Shown here piece after piece: positions 1-8,593 of a DNA stretch of 64,000 bases (the first letter of the stretch is position 1; every line of letters begins with the position of its first letter). The position numbers were made by a program, and so were the translations under genes. The notes under the pieces are model-generated. The model was not told where the DNA came from and did not search any database. It saw nothing but the letters and a program-made list of their open reading frames with translations. The stretch is taken from contig NZ_BDAU01000026.1 in assembly GCF_001612615.1 (NCBI RefSeq), forward strand, positions 46,385 through 110,384, written 5' to 3'. This stretch comes from Nocardia amikacinitolerans NBRC 108937. Lineage in GTDB: Bacteria > Actinomycetota > Actinomycetes > Mycobacteriales > Mycobacteriaceae.

Positions 1-556
1 CGGTGGCCGCGTGACCGGTGACGATGCCGGGCCGCACGATGGCCCACCGCAATCCACGCTCGGCCGCCGCGTGCACGAGCTGTTCGGCGCGAAACTTGCT
101 GCGCTCGTATCGGTTTCCGAACGACTGGCCGAAGTCGAGTTCGTCTTCGCCGATCGTGCCGCCGCGCGTTCCGCACACGTAGGCGGTGCTGACGTGCACC
201 AGCGGCACATCCCATTCCAGCGCGAGCGCGATGGCGTGCTCGGTGCCGCGCACGTTGAGTTCGGCGTAGTCGGCGTCGGACGCGTCGAAGGCGGTGGTGG
301 CGGCGCAGTGCACGATCATGCCGACCCGCTCGGCGAGGTCTTCGCAGTCGCGTGCCGAGAGGCCGAATCCGGGGCGGCGGATGTCGCCCGCCACGGGCGT
401 GCCCGCCTCCAGCACCGTGCCGTCGTTGCGGACGATGTCGGCGTTGCTGTGCAGCACCGCGGCGACGGGCCTGCTCGCCGCGGACAACCGAGCGACCACT
501 TCCGCGCCGACCAGCCCGGTCGCGCCGGTGACCAGCACGGTCTCGCGCTCACCCAT
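1..556 (-). CDS. Extended SDR / thioester-reductase-like NAD(P)-binding protein, partial
   Basis: The reading frame enters from the left edge, so the C-terminus is missing; about 185 residues are visible. The N-terminus carries a Rossmann motif (VLVTGATGLVGAEVV), a middle HCAATTAFD segment, and a catalytic-type YERSK motif followed by AEQLV, as in extended SDRs and thioester-reductase-like domains. ATG at 556 is chosen because it overlaps the end of the carrier-protein gene by 8 bp. As last visible gene of the operon it could reductively release or modify an acyl chain held on the carrier protein. That role is inference; a sugar or lipid epimerase is also possible from the visible part. Confidence 0.75.
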   Translation of the reverse strand, partial: MGERETVLVTGATGLVGAEVVARLSAASRPVAAVLHSNADIVRNDGTVLEAGTPVAGDIRRPGFGLSARDCEDLAERVGMIVHCAATTAFDASDADYAELNVRGTEHAIALALEWDVPLVHVSTAYVCGTRGGTIGEDELDFGQSFGNRYERSKFRAEQLVHAAAERGLRWAIVRPGIVTGHAAT

Positions 557-815
557 GATCGCTCCCCCGCGCGTTCCCGACCAGCGCGATCACCTCGCCG
601 ACCCGGCGGACACCGACCAGGTCCTGCGGCCGTTGTCTCGGCAGTTCGAATGCCCGCTCGAGCGCCAGGGTCAGCTCCATCAGGCGCAGCGAGTCGAAAC
701 CCAGATCCTCCACGAGGCGGTGCTCGTCGGCCAGGTCGGCGGGCGGTTCCGGCGCCATGGCCTGGACGAGGCGCCGCACCCTGGCGGCGAGGGCGGTGTC
801 GGCGGCGGCGGTCAT
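549..815 (-). CDS. Acyl carrier protein (phosphopantetheine-binding)
   Basis: This 88-aa protein has the typical carrier-protein motif LVEDLGFDSLRLMEL, with Ser42 as the expected phosphopantetheine attachment site. The length is normal for a free-standing ACP. Its start overlaps the stop of the upstream acyl-AMP-ligase-like fusion by 4 bp (ATGA) and its end overlaps the start of the SDR gene by 8 bp, so the genes are probably translationally coupled. It most likely accepts the acyl group activated by the ligase. It is unlikely to be the housekeeping fatty-acid ACP because it sits in an accessory operon. Confidence 0.88.
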   Translation of the reverse strand: MTAAADTALAARVRRLVQAMAPEPPADLADEHRLVEDLGFDSLRLMELTLALERAFELPRQRPQDLVGVRRVGEVIALVGNARGSDHG

Positions 816-3800
816 GACGGTTCACTTTCCCGGAGATGGGGCTGGTGGCCACCGGTGGTGAGCAGGTCGCGGGCCTCGTCTAGCGGCAGGTCGGTGTCGA
901 GGTAGGCGGCGAGGCGCAGCCAGTCGTAGCCGATCGCGAGGGTGCGCCGCCACTGCTCGCGCGAGTCGAACGAGGCCGGGAAGACGAGCGCCGCGTCATC
1001 GCCGCCCGCGACGGTGCGCACCGAGGCGACGAAATCGTCGAGGACCGCGAGTCCGCCGAGGGTATCGCCGCCGCGAGCAAGCAGTTCCGAGAAGCGCACT
1101 CCGCGTGCGGTGTCCAGCTGCTCGAGCACTTCCGTGCGCCGCCGCGCGCCGGTCGGCACCAGTCGCGCGACCGTGGTGGACGGCGCCACGTCGGCGGGTA
1201 GCGGATGGATGCCGAAGGCGGAGAGCAGGACTCGCACCGCCATGGCGATCAATCGGTGCGCGGCGATGTCGGCGACGCCGCCTTGACCGTTCTTGACAGC
1301 GCCCGCCAGATCCTCCCTCGCGTTCTCCAGGACGATGTTCGACCAGACCAGGTGTAGCGCGCACTCGGTGAAGCGGCGCGCGGGCAGCGGCGAGAGGGTG
1401 GCGATCGCGTCGTCGCGCGCCGCGCCGGTCAGACCCAGCGCGGGACTGTGCGCGCTCGGCACCGGCGTGTAGGGCGCGGCGGGCTTGCACATGGCGAGCG
1501 CGGGTTCGATCGGGCCCGCCGCGCGCCACTGCAAGCCGACGAGTCCGAGGCGCACGAATTCGGCCAGTTCCGTGGCGATGTCGCGCGGGGCTCGGGCGAG
1601 GACGTCGCGCACGGAGTGCTTGAAGACCACCGATCGCCAGGCTCGGGCGGCGGTGTCGGACAGCGCGAAGACGTCGCGGTCGTCGCGCACGACATGGATG
1701 CGACCGCCGATGGTCCAGGTCGTGACGGCCGGGCGGCGGGCGAAGAGGACGCGGTGCGGGTCGTCGGTGGTGTCTTCGATGCCGAGGTCGGCGACCAGCC
1801 GCCAAAGTCCTTGCCAGGTCGCGTCTTCGGCCAACTGCCGCGCCTCGGAGTCCGGCAGGAAGGCGGCGCCAGGGTCCGGCGCGGTCGGCTTCGCTTCCCC
1901 GGACGACACGTCCGACTCGATGCTCGGCACAGACGCTGCGTGGCGATGCCCATCGGTCGCCGGCTCGGGCAAGTCATCGCCGCCGAACCCCTTCTGGAAG
2001 GTCCTCGTCGTGGGGTCGCTCAGCTCCCGATACCGGTCGATGAATTCGTGACGGCCGATCCGGTCGAGTTGTCGCGGCAGCCATTTGGTCTCGAGGTAGG
2101 TCTCGCCATGGCGGGCCGCCCACGCCTTCACGGCTTGCAGCAGTCCGTCCATGGCCCACTCGTTCGCCTCGTCGGCCGCACGCAGCGCGCGCAACGCCAC
2201 CGCGTAGCGCAGCGCCTGCACCGCGCGAGCCGTCCACCACCGCGACATCAGGGTTCGGAAGTCGTCGTGTGGCAGGAGGGCGCGCATGCCGTCGAGATCG
2301 ACAGCGCCCGGCCGGACCACCGTGGCGCGCAGGAAGCGCTGGCAGCGGTTGAGCAGGTCCTCCTCCAGCTCGGCGGGAACGCCCGTGGCCGCCCGCTCCA
2401 GCTGGCGGCGCATTTGGGCAACCGAGCGGGTGCGGACCTCCACCCGGCGGCCGTCGATGAACAGGACCGTCGGCAGGGTCGGGAGTTCTTCGGTGCCGGG
2501 GACGACCGCGAGGAAGTCCACATCGGAGCCCTCGTTGCCGAAGCCTTCTGCCAATGAGCCCTCGAACAGCACCGCCGAATCGTCCGGTAGCGCAGTGCTT
2601 TCCAGCGCGGCGTCGAGGAGTTGACGCACGCGCTCGGTCGGCAGAGCGGACACCGGGGCCGGGTCGCCGCACGGCACCACAGCCCGGTCACCCGAAGCCG
2701 CCGCGAGTCGGCCGCCCGAGGGCATAGCGGCCTGGTCACTCGAGGGCGTTACATCCCGATCGTCCCCTCCTGCGGCGAGCTGTGCGTCCGGGACCGTGCG
2801 AGCCTGTCCGTTCGACTCCGCTGCGCGCGAATCCGCGGTCAGCGCGGTGGTTCCGTCCGCCTCGTGCACCTGCACCCCGGCGAGTCCGCCGTCCCGGAAC
2901 AGCTGCCACAGGTGGCGGCGGCGCGGCTTGCCGCTGGACGTGCGGCGGATGGTGCCGCGCGGACCGGTGATGATGGTGATCGCGGCCGCCGGACCCAGCT
3001 CGCCGCGTAGCACCTTGCGCGCCTGCGCTGTCCACGCACCGGGCGGCGCTTCGGCGAACAGCGCGATGCCCGGCGCGCCTACGTCGGTGAGCGCGACGGC
3101 GGCCAGTTTGCCTTTGGTCAGGCCGGTCTCACCGGCCACCCGGGATTCGATGTCTTCCATGAACACCGAGCGGCCGCGCACCTTGAGGCTGGATCCCATC
3201 CTGCCGAGCACGAAAACCTCGCCGCGGTAAAGGAATCCGGCGTCTCCGGTGTAGAGCTCGCCGTTCGCGATTCGGGTCGCGCCGCCGTCGTCGTCGCCGG
3301 TGTAGCCCATCGCGACCGAATCGCCGACGACCACCAATTCACCAAGCACGCCGTCGGGTAATTCGCGCCCTACTTCGTCGACGGCTCGGACAGTCGATTC
3401 CGGCGTCGAGTAGCCGAGTCCGGTGATCCAGCCCGCACCGTCGACGCCGTGGGTGTCGTCCAACCGCGCCTCGCCCAGCACCCCGACCGGGCGTCCGAAG
3501 CGCAGGTTCGGCGTGTCCAGGCGCAGCGCGGTGATCGGCCGTCGCCGGGCCGAGGACGTCACCATCAGCGTGGCCTCGGCCAAACCGTAGGCCAGCGTGT
3601 AGGCGTCCATCGAGAAGCCGCGTGGTCCGGTGAGCTCGGCGAACGCCTGGAGATCGGCCACCTCCACCGGCTCGGAGCCTACGGCCAGGGTGCGCCAGCC
3701 GGACAGGTCCAGATCGGCGATCTCCTCCGGCCGGACCCGGTGCGCCACATAGCCCAGCGCGAACGAGGGTGACGGCGAGTGCTGGGCCGAGGCCATCGCG

Positions 3801-4546
3801 CGCAGCCAGCGCGCCGGGTCGCGGACGAACTGGTCCGGCCGCATCAGGTAGAGATCGCCCTGGTTCGTGACGGTCGTCAGGAACGCGCCGACCAGGCCCA
3901 TGTCGTGATAGAGCGGCAACCACGACACCATGGCCTCGCCGTGACGCCAATCGATGAGCCCGGAGATCATGGCGATGTTGTTGGCCAGGTTGCGCCAGCT
4001 GACCCGCACCCCACGCGGCGTCCCCGTGGAGCCGGAGGTGAATTGCAGCAGAGCGCATTCCGCGGGCGCGCCGAGTTCGCGCTCGGCGGGCGGCTGCGGC
4101 AACTCGGCGCCGATCACCAGCGGCTCGTCGCGCCGACCGGCCGCCACCGCCGCCCGGCGCACGAGGTCCTCGAATTCCGGTGCGGTGACCACCAGCCGCG
4201 GCGCGGCGGCGGTCAGTATCGCGGCGATGTGCGCGACGATCTGGTCGAGATCGCCGAACATGGGCGGCGCGATGGGGGTGAACACCCCGCCGCAGGCCCA
4301 CACCGCGTAGAAGGCCGCGGTGCAGGCGAATCCGGTGGGCATGACGACGCAGGCGCCCTCGCCGCCCGCGAGTCCGTGCTCGCGCATCAGCGCGGCGATG
4401 GACCAGGACTGCTCGGCCAGTTCGCGATAACTGCGGAATTCCCAGCCGTCCGCCTCGTCGGCCAGGTGAATGCCGGCCTCCCGCGCCGGACGCAGGAGCC
4501 AATCTCGCACGGCCGCAACGTCTTTGTCAGGTGCCATCGCGGTCAA
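812..4546 (-). CDS. Fatty acyl-AMP ligase-like / nucleotidyltransferase / PqqD-like multidomain fusion
   Basis: This is a 1244-aa multidomain protein. Residues 20-550 form an adenylate-forming ligase: P-loop-type motif FTSGSTGTPRG near 169-179, YGLAEATL near 320, KVRGR near 455 and a C-terminal SGK (Lys540). The YGLAEATL form and the ACP next door suggest a fatty acyl-AMP ligase rather than a CoA ligase. After a low-complexity linker, residues 655-740 hold a Pol-beta-type nucleotidyltransferase motif, GSLAEGFGNEGSDVDF, with Asp675 and Asp677. A helical region follows (766-850). Residues 935-1008 resemble PqqD, a small winged-helix fold that binds peptide substrates in RiPP pathways. Residues 1055-1244 are helical and unassigned. 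An alternative start lies at Met4. It overlaps the PEP-synthase-like gene by 20 bp. Domain calls are motif-based; the combination is unfamiliar to me. Confidence 0.8.
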   Translation of the reverse strand: MTAMAPDKDVAAVRDWLLRPAREAGIHLADEADGWEFRSYRELAEQSWSIAALMREHGLAGGEGACVVMPTGFACTAAFYAVWACGGVFTPIAPPMFGDLDQIVAHIAAILTAAAPRLVVTAPEFEDLVRRAAVAAGRRDEPLVIGAELPQPPAERELGAPAECALLQFTSGSTGTPRGVRVSWRNLANNIAMISGLIDWRHGEAMVSWLPLYHDMGLVGAFLTTVTNQGDLYLMRPDQFVRDPARWLRAMASAQHSPSPSFALGYVAHRVRPEEIADLDLSGWRTLAVGSEPVEVADLQAFAELTGPRGFSMDAYTLAYGLAEATLMVTSSARRRPITALRLDTPNLRFGRPVGVLGEARLDDTHGVDGAGWITGLGYSTPESTVRAVDEVGRELPDGVLGELVVVGDSVAMGYTGDDDGGATRIANGELYTGDAGFLYRGEVFVLGRMGSSLKVRGRSVFMEDIESRVAGETGLTKGKLAAVALTDVGAPGIALFAEAPPGAWTAQARKVLRGELGPAAAITIITGPRGTIRRTSSGKPRRRHLWQLFRDGGLAGVQVHEADGTTALTADSRAAESNGQARTVPDAQLAAGGDDRDVTPSSDQAAMPSGGRLAAASGDRAVVPCGDPAPVSALPTERVRQLLDAALESTALPDDSAVLFEGSLAEGFGNEGSDVDFLAVVPGTEELPTLPTVLFIDGRRVEVRTRSVAQMRRQLERAATGVPAELEEDLLNRCQRFLRATVVRPGAVDLDGMRALLPHDDFRTLMSRWWTARAVQALRYAVALRALRAADEANEWAMDGLLQAVKAWAARHGETYLETKWLPRQLDRIGRHEFIDRYRELSDPTTRTFQKGFGGDDLPEPATDGHRHAASVPSIESDVSSGEAKPTAPDPGAAFLPDSEARQLAEDATWQGLWRLVADLGIEDTTDDPHRVLFARRPAVTTWTIGGRIHVVRDDRDVFALSDTAARAWRSVVFKHSVRDVLARAPRDIATELAEFVRLGLVGLQWRAAGPIEPALAMCKPAAPYTPVPSAHSPALGLTGAARDDAIATLSPLPARRFTECALHLVWSNIVLENAREDLAGAVKNGQGGVADIAAHRLIAMAVRVLLSAFGIHPLPADVAPSTTVARLVPTGARRRTEVLEQLDTARGVRFSELLARGGDTLGGLAVLDDFVASVRTVAGGDDAALVFPASFDSREQWRRTLAIGYDWLRLAAYLDTDLPLDEARDLLTTGGHQPHLRESEPS

Positions 4547-7241
4547 CTCCTTCGGACAGCACAGTAACCGTTCCGGCCGTTCCGTCCACCCGAATTCGCA
4601 TACTGGTCCGTACTTTCTTCGTGACGTCCTTGACCTGAACGACCGTCGGCACCCCGAGCTCGCGTGCCACGATCGCCACGTGCGTGAGCGGGCTACCGCG
4701 CTCGATCACCAGCGCGGACGCCGAGGGCAGCGCGGCGACCCATCCCGGGTCGGTGCGGTAGGCCACCAGAATGCCGCCCGCGACATCGCTCGGCTCGCCG
4801 ACGACCACCGCCTCGCCCTCCACGATCCCCGCCGCCGACGGCGTACCGCCGAGCACGGTGCCCACTGCCGCCGCGGGCGTCTCGCCGACCGGCACCCAGC
4901 CCTGCGCGGCCAGTTCCGCGCGCCCGAACGTACCGCCACGGGTGACGAACCGGGCGGGCGCGACAAGATCGGCGTCGGCGGCGCGCTGCGCCTTGCGCGC
5001 GGCGACCAGCGCGCGCAGCGGCTCGGTGTCGGCGCCCTCGTAGCTCCCGCGCAGTTCGTCAACGGTCAGGTAGAACACGTCGGCGAATTCGTCGAGCACG
5101 CCGCGCTCGACGAGGTCCCGGCCCATCGCCCGGATCATCCGCTTCACCATGCCGAAGGCCCTGGTGCGGCAGAACCGCAGGCGCTCGCGGTGCGCGGCGC
5201 ACCGAGAAACCTTGGCGCGCAGGCGTTCGTAGATTCGGCGGCGCGCGCCGCGCAGGTGCGCGTCGAGGTAGGCCTCGGCTTCGTCGCGACGGTCGGACGG
5301 GGGTCCTTGCTCGTGCACCCGGCCGAGCGCGCTGCGCAGCATGATGAACAGACCCGACGGGTCCTCCCGCAGGTCCGGCGTCTCGAGCTTCAGTTCGTCC
5401 AGGCTGCGGTAGCCGTAGCTGTCCAGGTAGGCGTCGACCTCGGCGCGGAACTTCGGATGGTCGGCGAGGGCGTCGTACAGCCGGTCCGGCGGGGTCGAGC
5501 GCACCAGCGCCGTCAGCTCCGCATCCGCCGCCACGGTTTGGGCGAGCGCGGTCATCGCGCGGGCGGGCTCGGCCGATTCGACGTCGGCGCCGGGGCCGAC
5601 GACCGCGTACAGGAACCACTCCGGCGCGTTCGGCAGCAGCGCCTTGGTCAGCGCGTAGAGCAGGCCGGTACAGGTCAGCAGGATCGCGTCGAGCACCATC
5701 AGCGGGCCCCAACGTTCGACGAGATCGCGATCGACCGTGCGGTAGGCCTGGTAGGCCTGTTCGCCGGACAGCGACGCGTAGTCGAGTCCGTCGTATTCGT
5801 CGTAGACGCGGTAGAAGTCGGCGAGGAAGTCCTCGACCATCGCGTCGATGCCGAACAGCCGACGCAGGTACACTGCCGTGGTCACGGTGCGGGACCGCAG
5901 CCGGGTCAGCGGATTGCGGAAGGTGAAGGGCCGCAATGTCTTCGCGAGGTCGTCGGCGAGTGGCTCGGCGACACCGAGCGCGGCCTCCAGCACCCTTCGG
6001 TTGAGCGGATAGCCCGGCGCGATGCCGACCATCCGGTACCAGTGCAGCAGGTTGTAGTACACCCGGCCGTGAAAACAGCCGAGCAGCACCGGAGTCCACG
6101 CGTCCGTCTGGCGCAGCTGGGCGGGCGGCACGCGTAGCGAGGCGGCGTAGCCGCGGTACACGCGACCGTAGATGCCCGCCGCGGTGGTGTAGGTCAGCGG
6201 GGAGGTGATGCCGCTGAAACTCTCGATGATGTTGGAGTTGTCCCAGATTCGCAGTTCGCGTGGCGCGAGCGTCTCACCCGCACCGCGCAACAGCGCGTCC
6301 GTCGCCTCGACGGGCGCGGTGGTGATCGGACGGGACTGAAGTATCCACAGTCCCACGTCGTCCAGCGCCCACTCGACGTCTTGCGGTGCGCCGCAGACGA
6401 TTTCGATCTTGCGGCCGAGTTCGACCAGTTCGGCGATCTCGTCGTCGGCGAGCACCGCCCGCTCGCGCAGCTCCGCCGCCACTTCGCCGACCTCGCAGCC
6501 CTGCTCCGCGGCGGGGCGGTAGCTGCTGTCCTTGTCGCCGACGATCGTGTCGAGCACGACGCCGGTCGCTTTGTCGACGGTGACGGTGTCCGCGTCCACC
6601 GCGCCCGACACCAGCCCCTCGCCGAGGCCGTACACCGCGCTGATCACCAGCCGGTCGGACGCGCCCGTGCTGGGATCGGCGGTGAACAGCACGCCGCTGG
6701 CCCGCGCGGCCACCAGCCGTTGCAGCACAACGCCCGGCGCGCCGCCGACCGGGCGCGACCGCGCGAAGGCGTACCGTATCGACCGCTCGGAGAATGCCGA
6801 GGCCCAGCAGTCCCGCACGCGGTCGGCGACCACCGCGACGCCGTCGACGTTGAGGAAGGAGTCGAACTGTCCCGCGTAGGAGTGCTCGGCGCCGTCCTCG
6901 ACGACCGTCGAGGATCGCACGGCGATCCGGCCGCCGCCGATCCGTTCGTATCCGTCGGCAACGAGATCGCGCAGATCGGGGGGCAGCGGAGCGGAGCGGA
7001 TCGCGGCGCGCAGGTCGGCGGCCAACGCCAGCGCCCGGTCCGGATCGTCCGCTTTCCGGAGCGCGGAAACTCGCTCGGCCAACCCGTGTTCGGCGAGGAA
7101 GCGCTCGAACGCGTCGGTGCCGAGCGCGACCCACTCGGGAACTCGGAATCCTCCGCTGTGCACGACGTGCAATCCGCGCGCCTTGCCGCCCGCCAGCGCG
7201 GCGATCGTCGCCGGTCGGTCCCACGTCCCGAGTACCTGCAC
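4527..7241 (-). CDS. PEP synthase / rifampin phosphotransferase-like dikinase
   Basis: The protein has 904 aa and the three-part layout of PEP-utilising phosphotransferases. An N-terminal ATP-grasp region contains GGKARGL, RSSTVVEDG (about 113-121) and QDVEWALDDVG followed by QSRP. A long helical middle follows (about 320-780). A C-terminal swivelling domain carries the phosphohistidine motif SPLTHVAIVAREL with His854. Length and layout match rifampin phosphotransferase (about 865 aa) and PEP-synthase-like tailoring enzymes better than housekeeping pyruvate phosphate dikinase. The GTG start at 7241 follows a GGGAGAG ribosome site. It is the first gene of the overlapping operon, so a role in phosphorylating a biosynthetic intermediate is inferred. 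Antibiotic inactivation is an alternative. Confidence 0.82.
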   Translation of the reverse strand: MQVLGTWDRPATIAALAGGKARGLHVVHSGGFRVPEWVALGTDAFERFLAEHGLAERVSALRKADDPDRALALAADLRAAIRSAPLPPDLRDLVADGYERIGGGRIAVRSSTVVEDGAEHSYAGQFDSFLNVDGVAVVADRVRDCWASAFSERSIRYAFARSRPVGGAPGVVLQRLVAARASGVLFTADPSTGASDRLVISAVYGLGEGLVSGAVDADTVTVDKATGVVLDTIVGDKDSSYRPAAEQGCEVGEVAAELRERAVLADDEIAELVELGRKIEIVCGAPQDVEWALDDVGLWILQSRPITTAPVEATDALLRGAGETLAPRELRIWDNSNIIESFSGITSPLTYTTAAGIYGRVYRGYAASLRVPPAQLRQTDAWTPVLLGCFHGRVYYNLLHWYRMVGIAPGYPLNRRVLEAALGVAEPLADDLAKTLRPFTFRNPLTRLRSRTVTTAVYLRRLFGIDAMVEDFLADFYRVYDEYDGLDYASLSGEQAYQAYRTVDRDLVERWGPLMVLDAILLTCTGLLYALTKALLPNAPEWFLYAVVGPGADVESAEPARAMTALAQTVAADAELTALVRSTPPDRLYDALADHPKFRAEVDAYLDSYGYRSLDELKLETPDLREDPSGLFIMLRSALGRVHEQGPPSDRRDEAEAYLDAHLRGARRRIYERLRAKVSRCAAHRERLRFCRTRAFGMVKRMIRAMGRDLVERGVLDEFADVFYLTVDELRGSYEGADTEPLRALVAARKAQRAADADLVAPARFVTRGGTFGRAELAAQGWVPVGETPAAAVGTVLGGTPSAAGIVEGEAVVVGEPSDVAGGILVAYRTDPGWVAALPSASALVIERGSPLTHVAIVARELGVPTVVQVKDVTKKVRTSMRIRVDGTAGTVTVLSEGVDRDGT

Positions 7242-7460
7242 GGCATCTCTCCCATCGCCCCTGATCGACGCGTCGGAGCCGGGCGCTCCAGGCCCGCGTA
7301 CGGCCGCGCGAGAACCAAGGGTTCGTCTGGGTATATCCGAGTTGTCGCCGCGGCGTTAGCCCCTGATCCAGTGGTACCAGTTCTCGAACAGTTCGTCTCG
7401 CGGCCGGGGACCCCGATATGCTGCGGGCAGTTCGGTGGGTTCGGTGAGGAGTGATTCGGC

Positions 7461-8174
7461 GTGGGTTGGACGTTCACCCCGGACGAGTTCGCCCACATCT
7501 GGCGGGAGACGCAGGTGGATCGCCACCCCTACCCGCTGCGCATCCTGGAGACGCCACGCACCGAGCACGAGGCCGAGGTTCTGCGCGCCCAGCTGAATCA
7601 GCGCCTACCGCTCGGCGCGGACCCCGACCTGTCCGCCTGCCTGCGCATCCTGGCCGAACCGCACACCAGGATCATCGCCATCGGCGGCGCGCACACCCCG
7701 AACAGCGAGCTGCGACTGCTGGCCTGCGCGGTGTACGACCGCGCGGTGCTCGCCATTCAGGAACCCGGCGCCCGCCCCGATTTCGGCGGCCGAGTGCGCA
7801 TCTCGATCGGACACGCGAGCAAACTGGGCGCCCGTATCGCCACGCTGCTGCCGAAGACACCCGCCGGGCGCGAACCCGCCCGCGCCGCGAGCGCCGCCGC
7901 GGTACGCGACACCGAGACCGTCGTCGCCACCCAGCCCGCCGCCAACCCCATTCGCAGGCTGCTGCTCAAACCGCACACCGCCGAGGGACACCTACGCATC
8001 GAAGCCCGGCTCGATCGGGACGAACCGGTCCCGCCGATCCACTACACCTGGATCGATGTGCAGGGCGACGGACGCTACCTGATCAAAGCGGACGAGACGG
8101 TGCACATCGTGCCAGCCTCGCCCGAGCAGATCGCCGCCCAACTGCAGAAACGCATTCCAGCACAGGCAAGATGA
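7461..8174 (+). CDS. ESX secretion-associated EspG family protein (module A)
   Basis: This 237-aa protein begins with WTFTPDEFAHIW and HPYPL, a pattern shared with the second copy at 56123 and typical of the EspG family. EspG proteins are cytosolic chaperones that bind PE-PPE heterodimers and deliver them to type VII secretion. The GTG start is set by GAGGAG nine bases upstream. It is followed after 44 bp by a small helical protein and a PPE-like protein, its probable clients. No ESX membrane or ATPase gene lies in the window, so the module is orphan. Family assignment is from the N-terminal motif and context. Confidence 0.82.
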   Translation: MGWTFTPDEFAHIWRETQVDRHPYPLRILETPRTEHEAEVLRAQLNQRLPLGADPDLSACLRILAEPHTRIIAIGGAHTPNSELRLLACAVYDRAVLAIQEPGARPDFGGRVRISIGHASKLGARIATLLPKTPAGREPARAASAAAVRDTETVVATQPAANPIRRLLLKPHTAEGHLRIEARLDRDEPVPPIHYTWIDVQGDGRYLIKADETVHIVPASPEQIAAQLQKRIPAQAR

Positions 8175-8218
8175 ACTCGTTAAGCTGAAGCCAACCGACC
8201 GATCCCCGGGGGGTGCGC

Positions 8219-8593
8219 ATGACGATCGAGAGCAGCCGAGCCGATATAGCGCGGTTCAAGCAGGAAGCGCAGGCAGGCACCGTCAAGTTCGATCCGGACG
8301 CGGCGCGGCGGTGCGCCGAGATCTACGAGAACCAGGCCGACCGGCTGATCTACCTTCAGCAGCGCCTCGAATCCGCCGCCGAACTGCACGGATTCGGCGG
8401 TTTCGTCTCCGCGCAGCAGCTACAGGCCGGATTCGGGCACAAGGCGCGCGACGCCGCCGCGCTGCTCGATCACTACATCGAGGCCGCCTATCGCATGAAG
8501 GAAGCGTTCCTGATCAGCGCCGGACTCTACGAAGAAGCCGACGCCGCCAATGCGGCCGCGCTGCGCGCGGTGGAAACGAGGCTGCCCCGATGA
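8219..8593 (+). CDS. Small helical ESX/PE-like partner protein (module A)
   Basis: This 124-aa protein is predicted all-helical, with no signal peptide or membrane segment. The ATG at 8219 is preferred over the GTG at 8213 because the G-rich ribosome site is better spaced. Near the C-terminus is LYEEADAAN, which fits the type VII secretion motif YxxxD/E. It aligns by eye with the 122-aa protein at 55177 through a central GF segment and a terminal EADAAxxAAL stretch. Its stop overlaps the start of the PPE-like gene (ATGA), as expected for partners that fold together. Function as a secreted partner is inferred. Confidence 0.7.
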   Translation: MTIESSRADIARFKQEAQAGTVKFDPDAARRCAEIYENQADRLIYLQQRLESAAELHGFGGFVSAQQLQAGFGHKARDAAALLDHYIEAAYRMKEAFLISAGLYEEADAANAAALRAVETRLPR

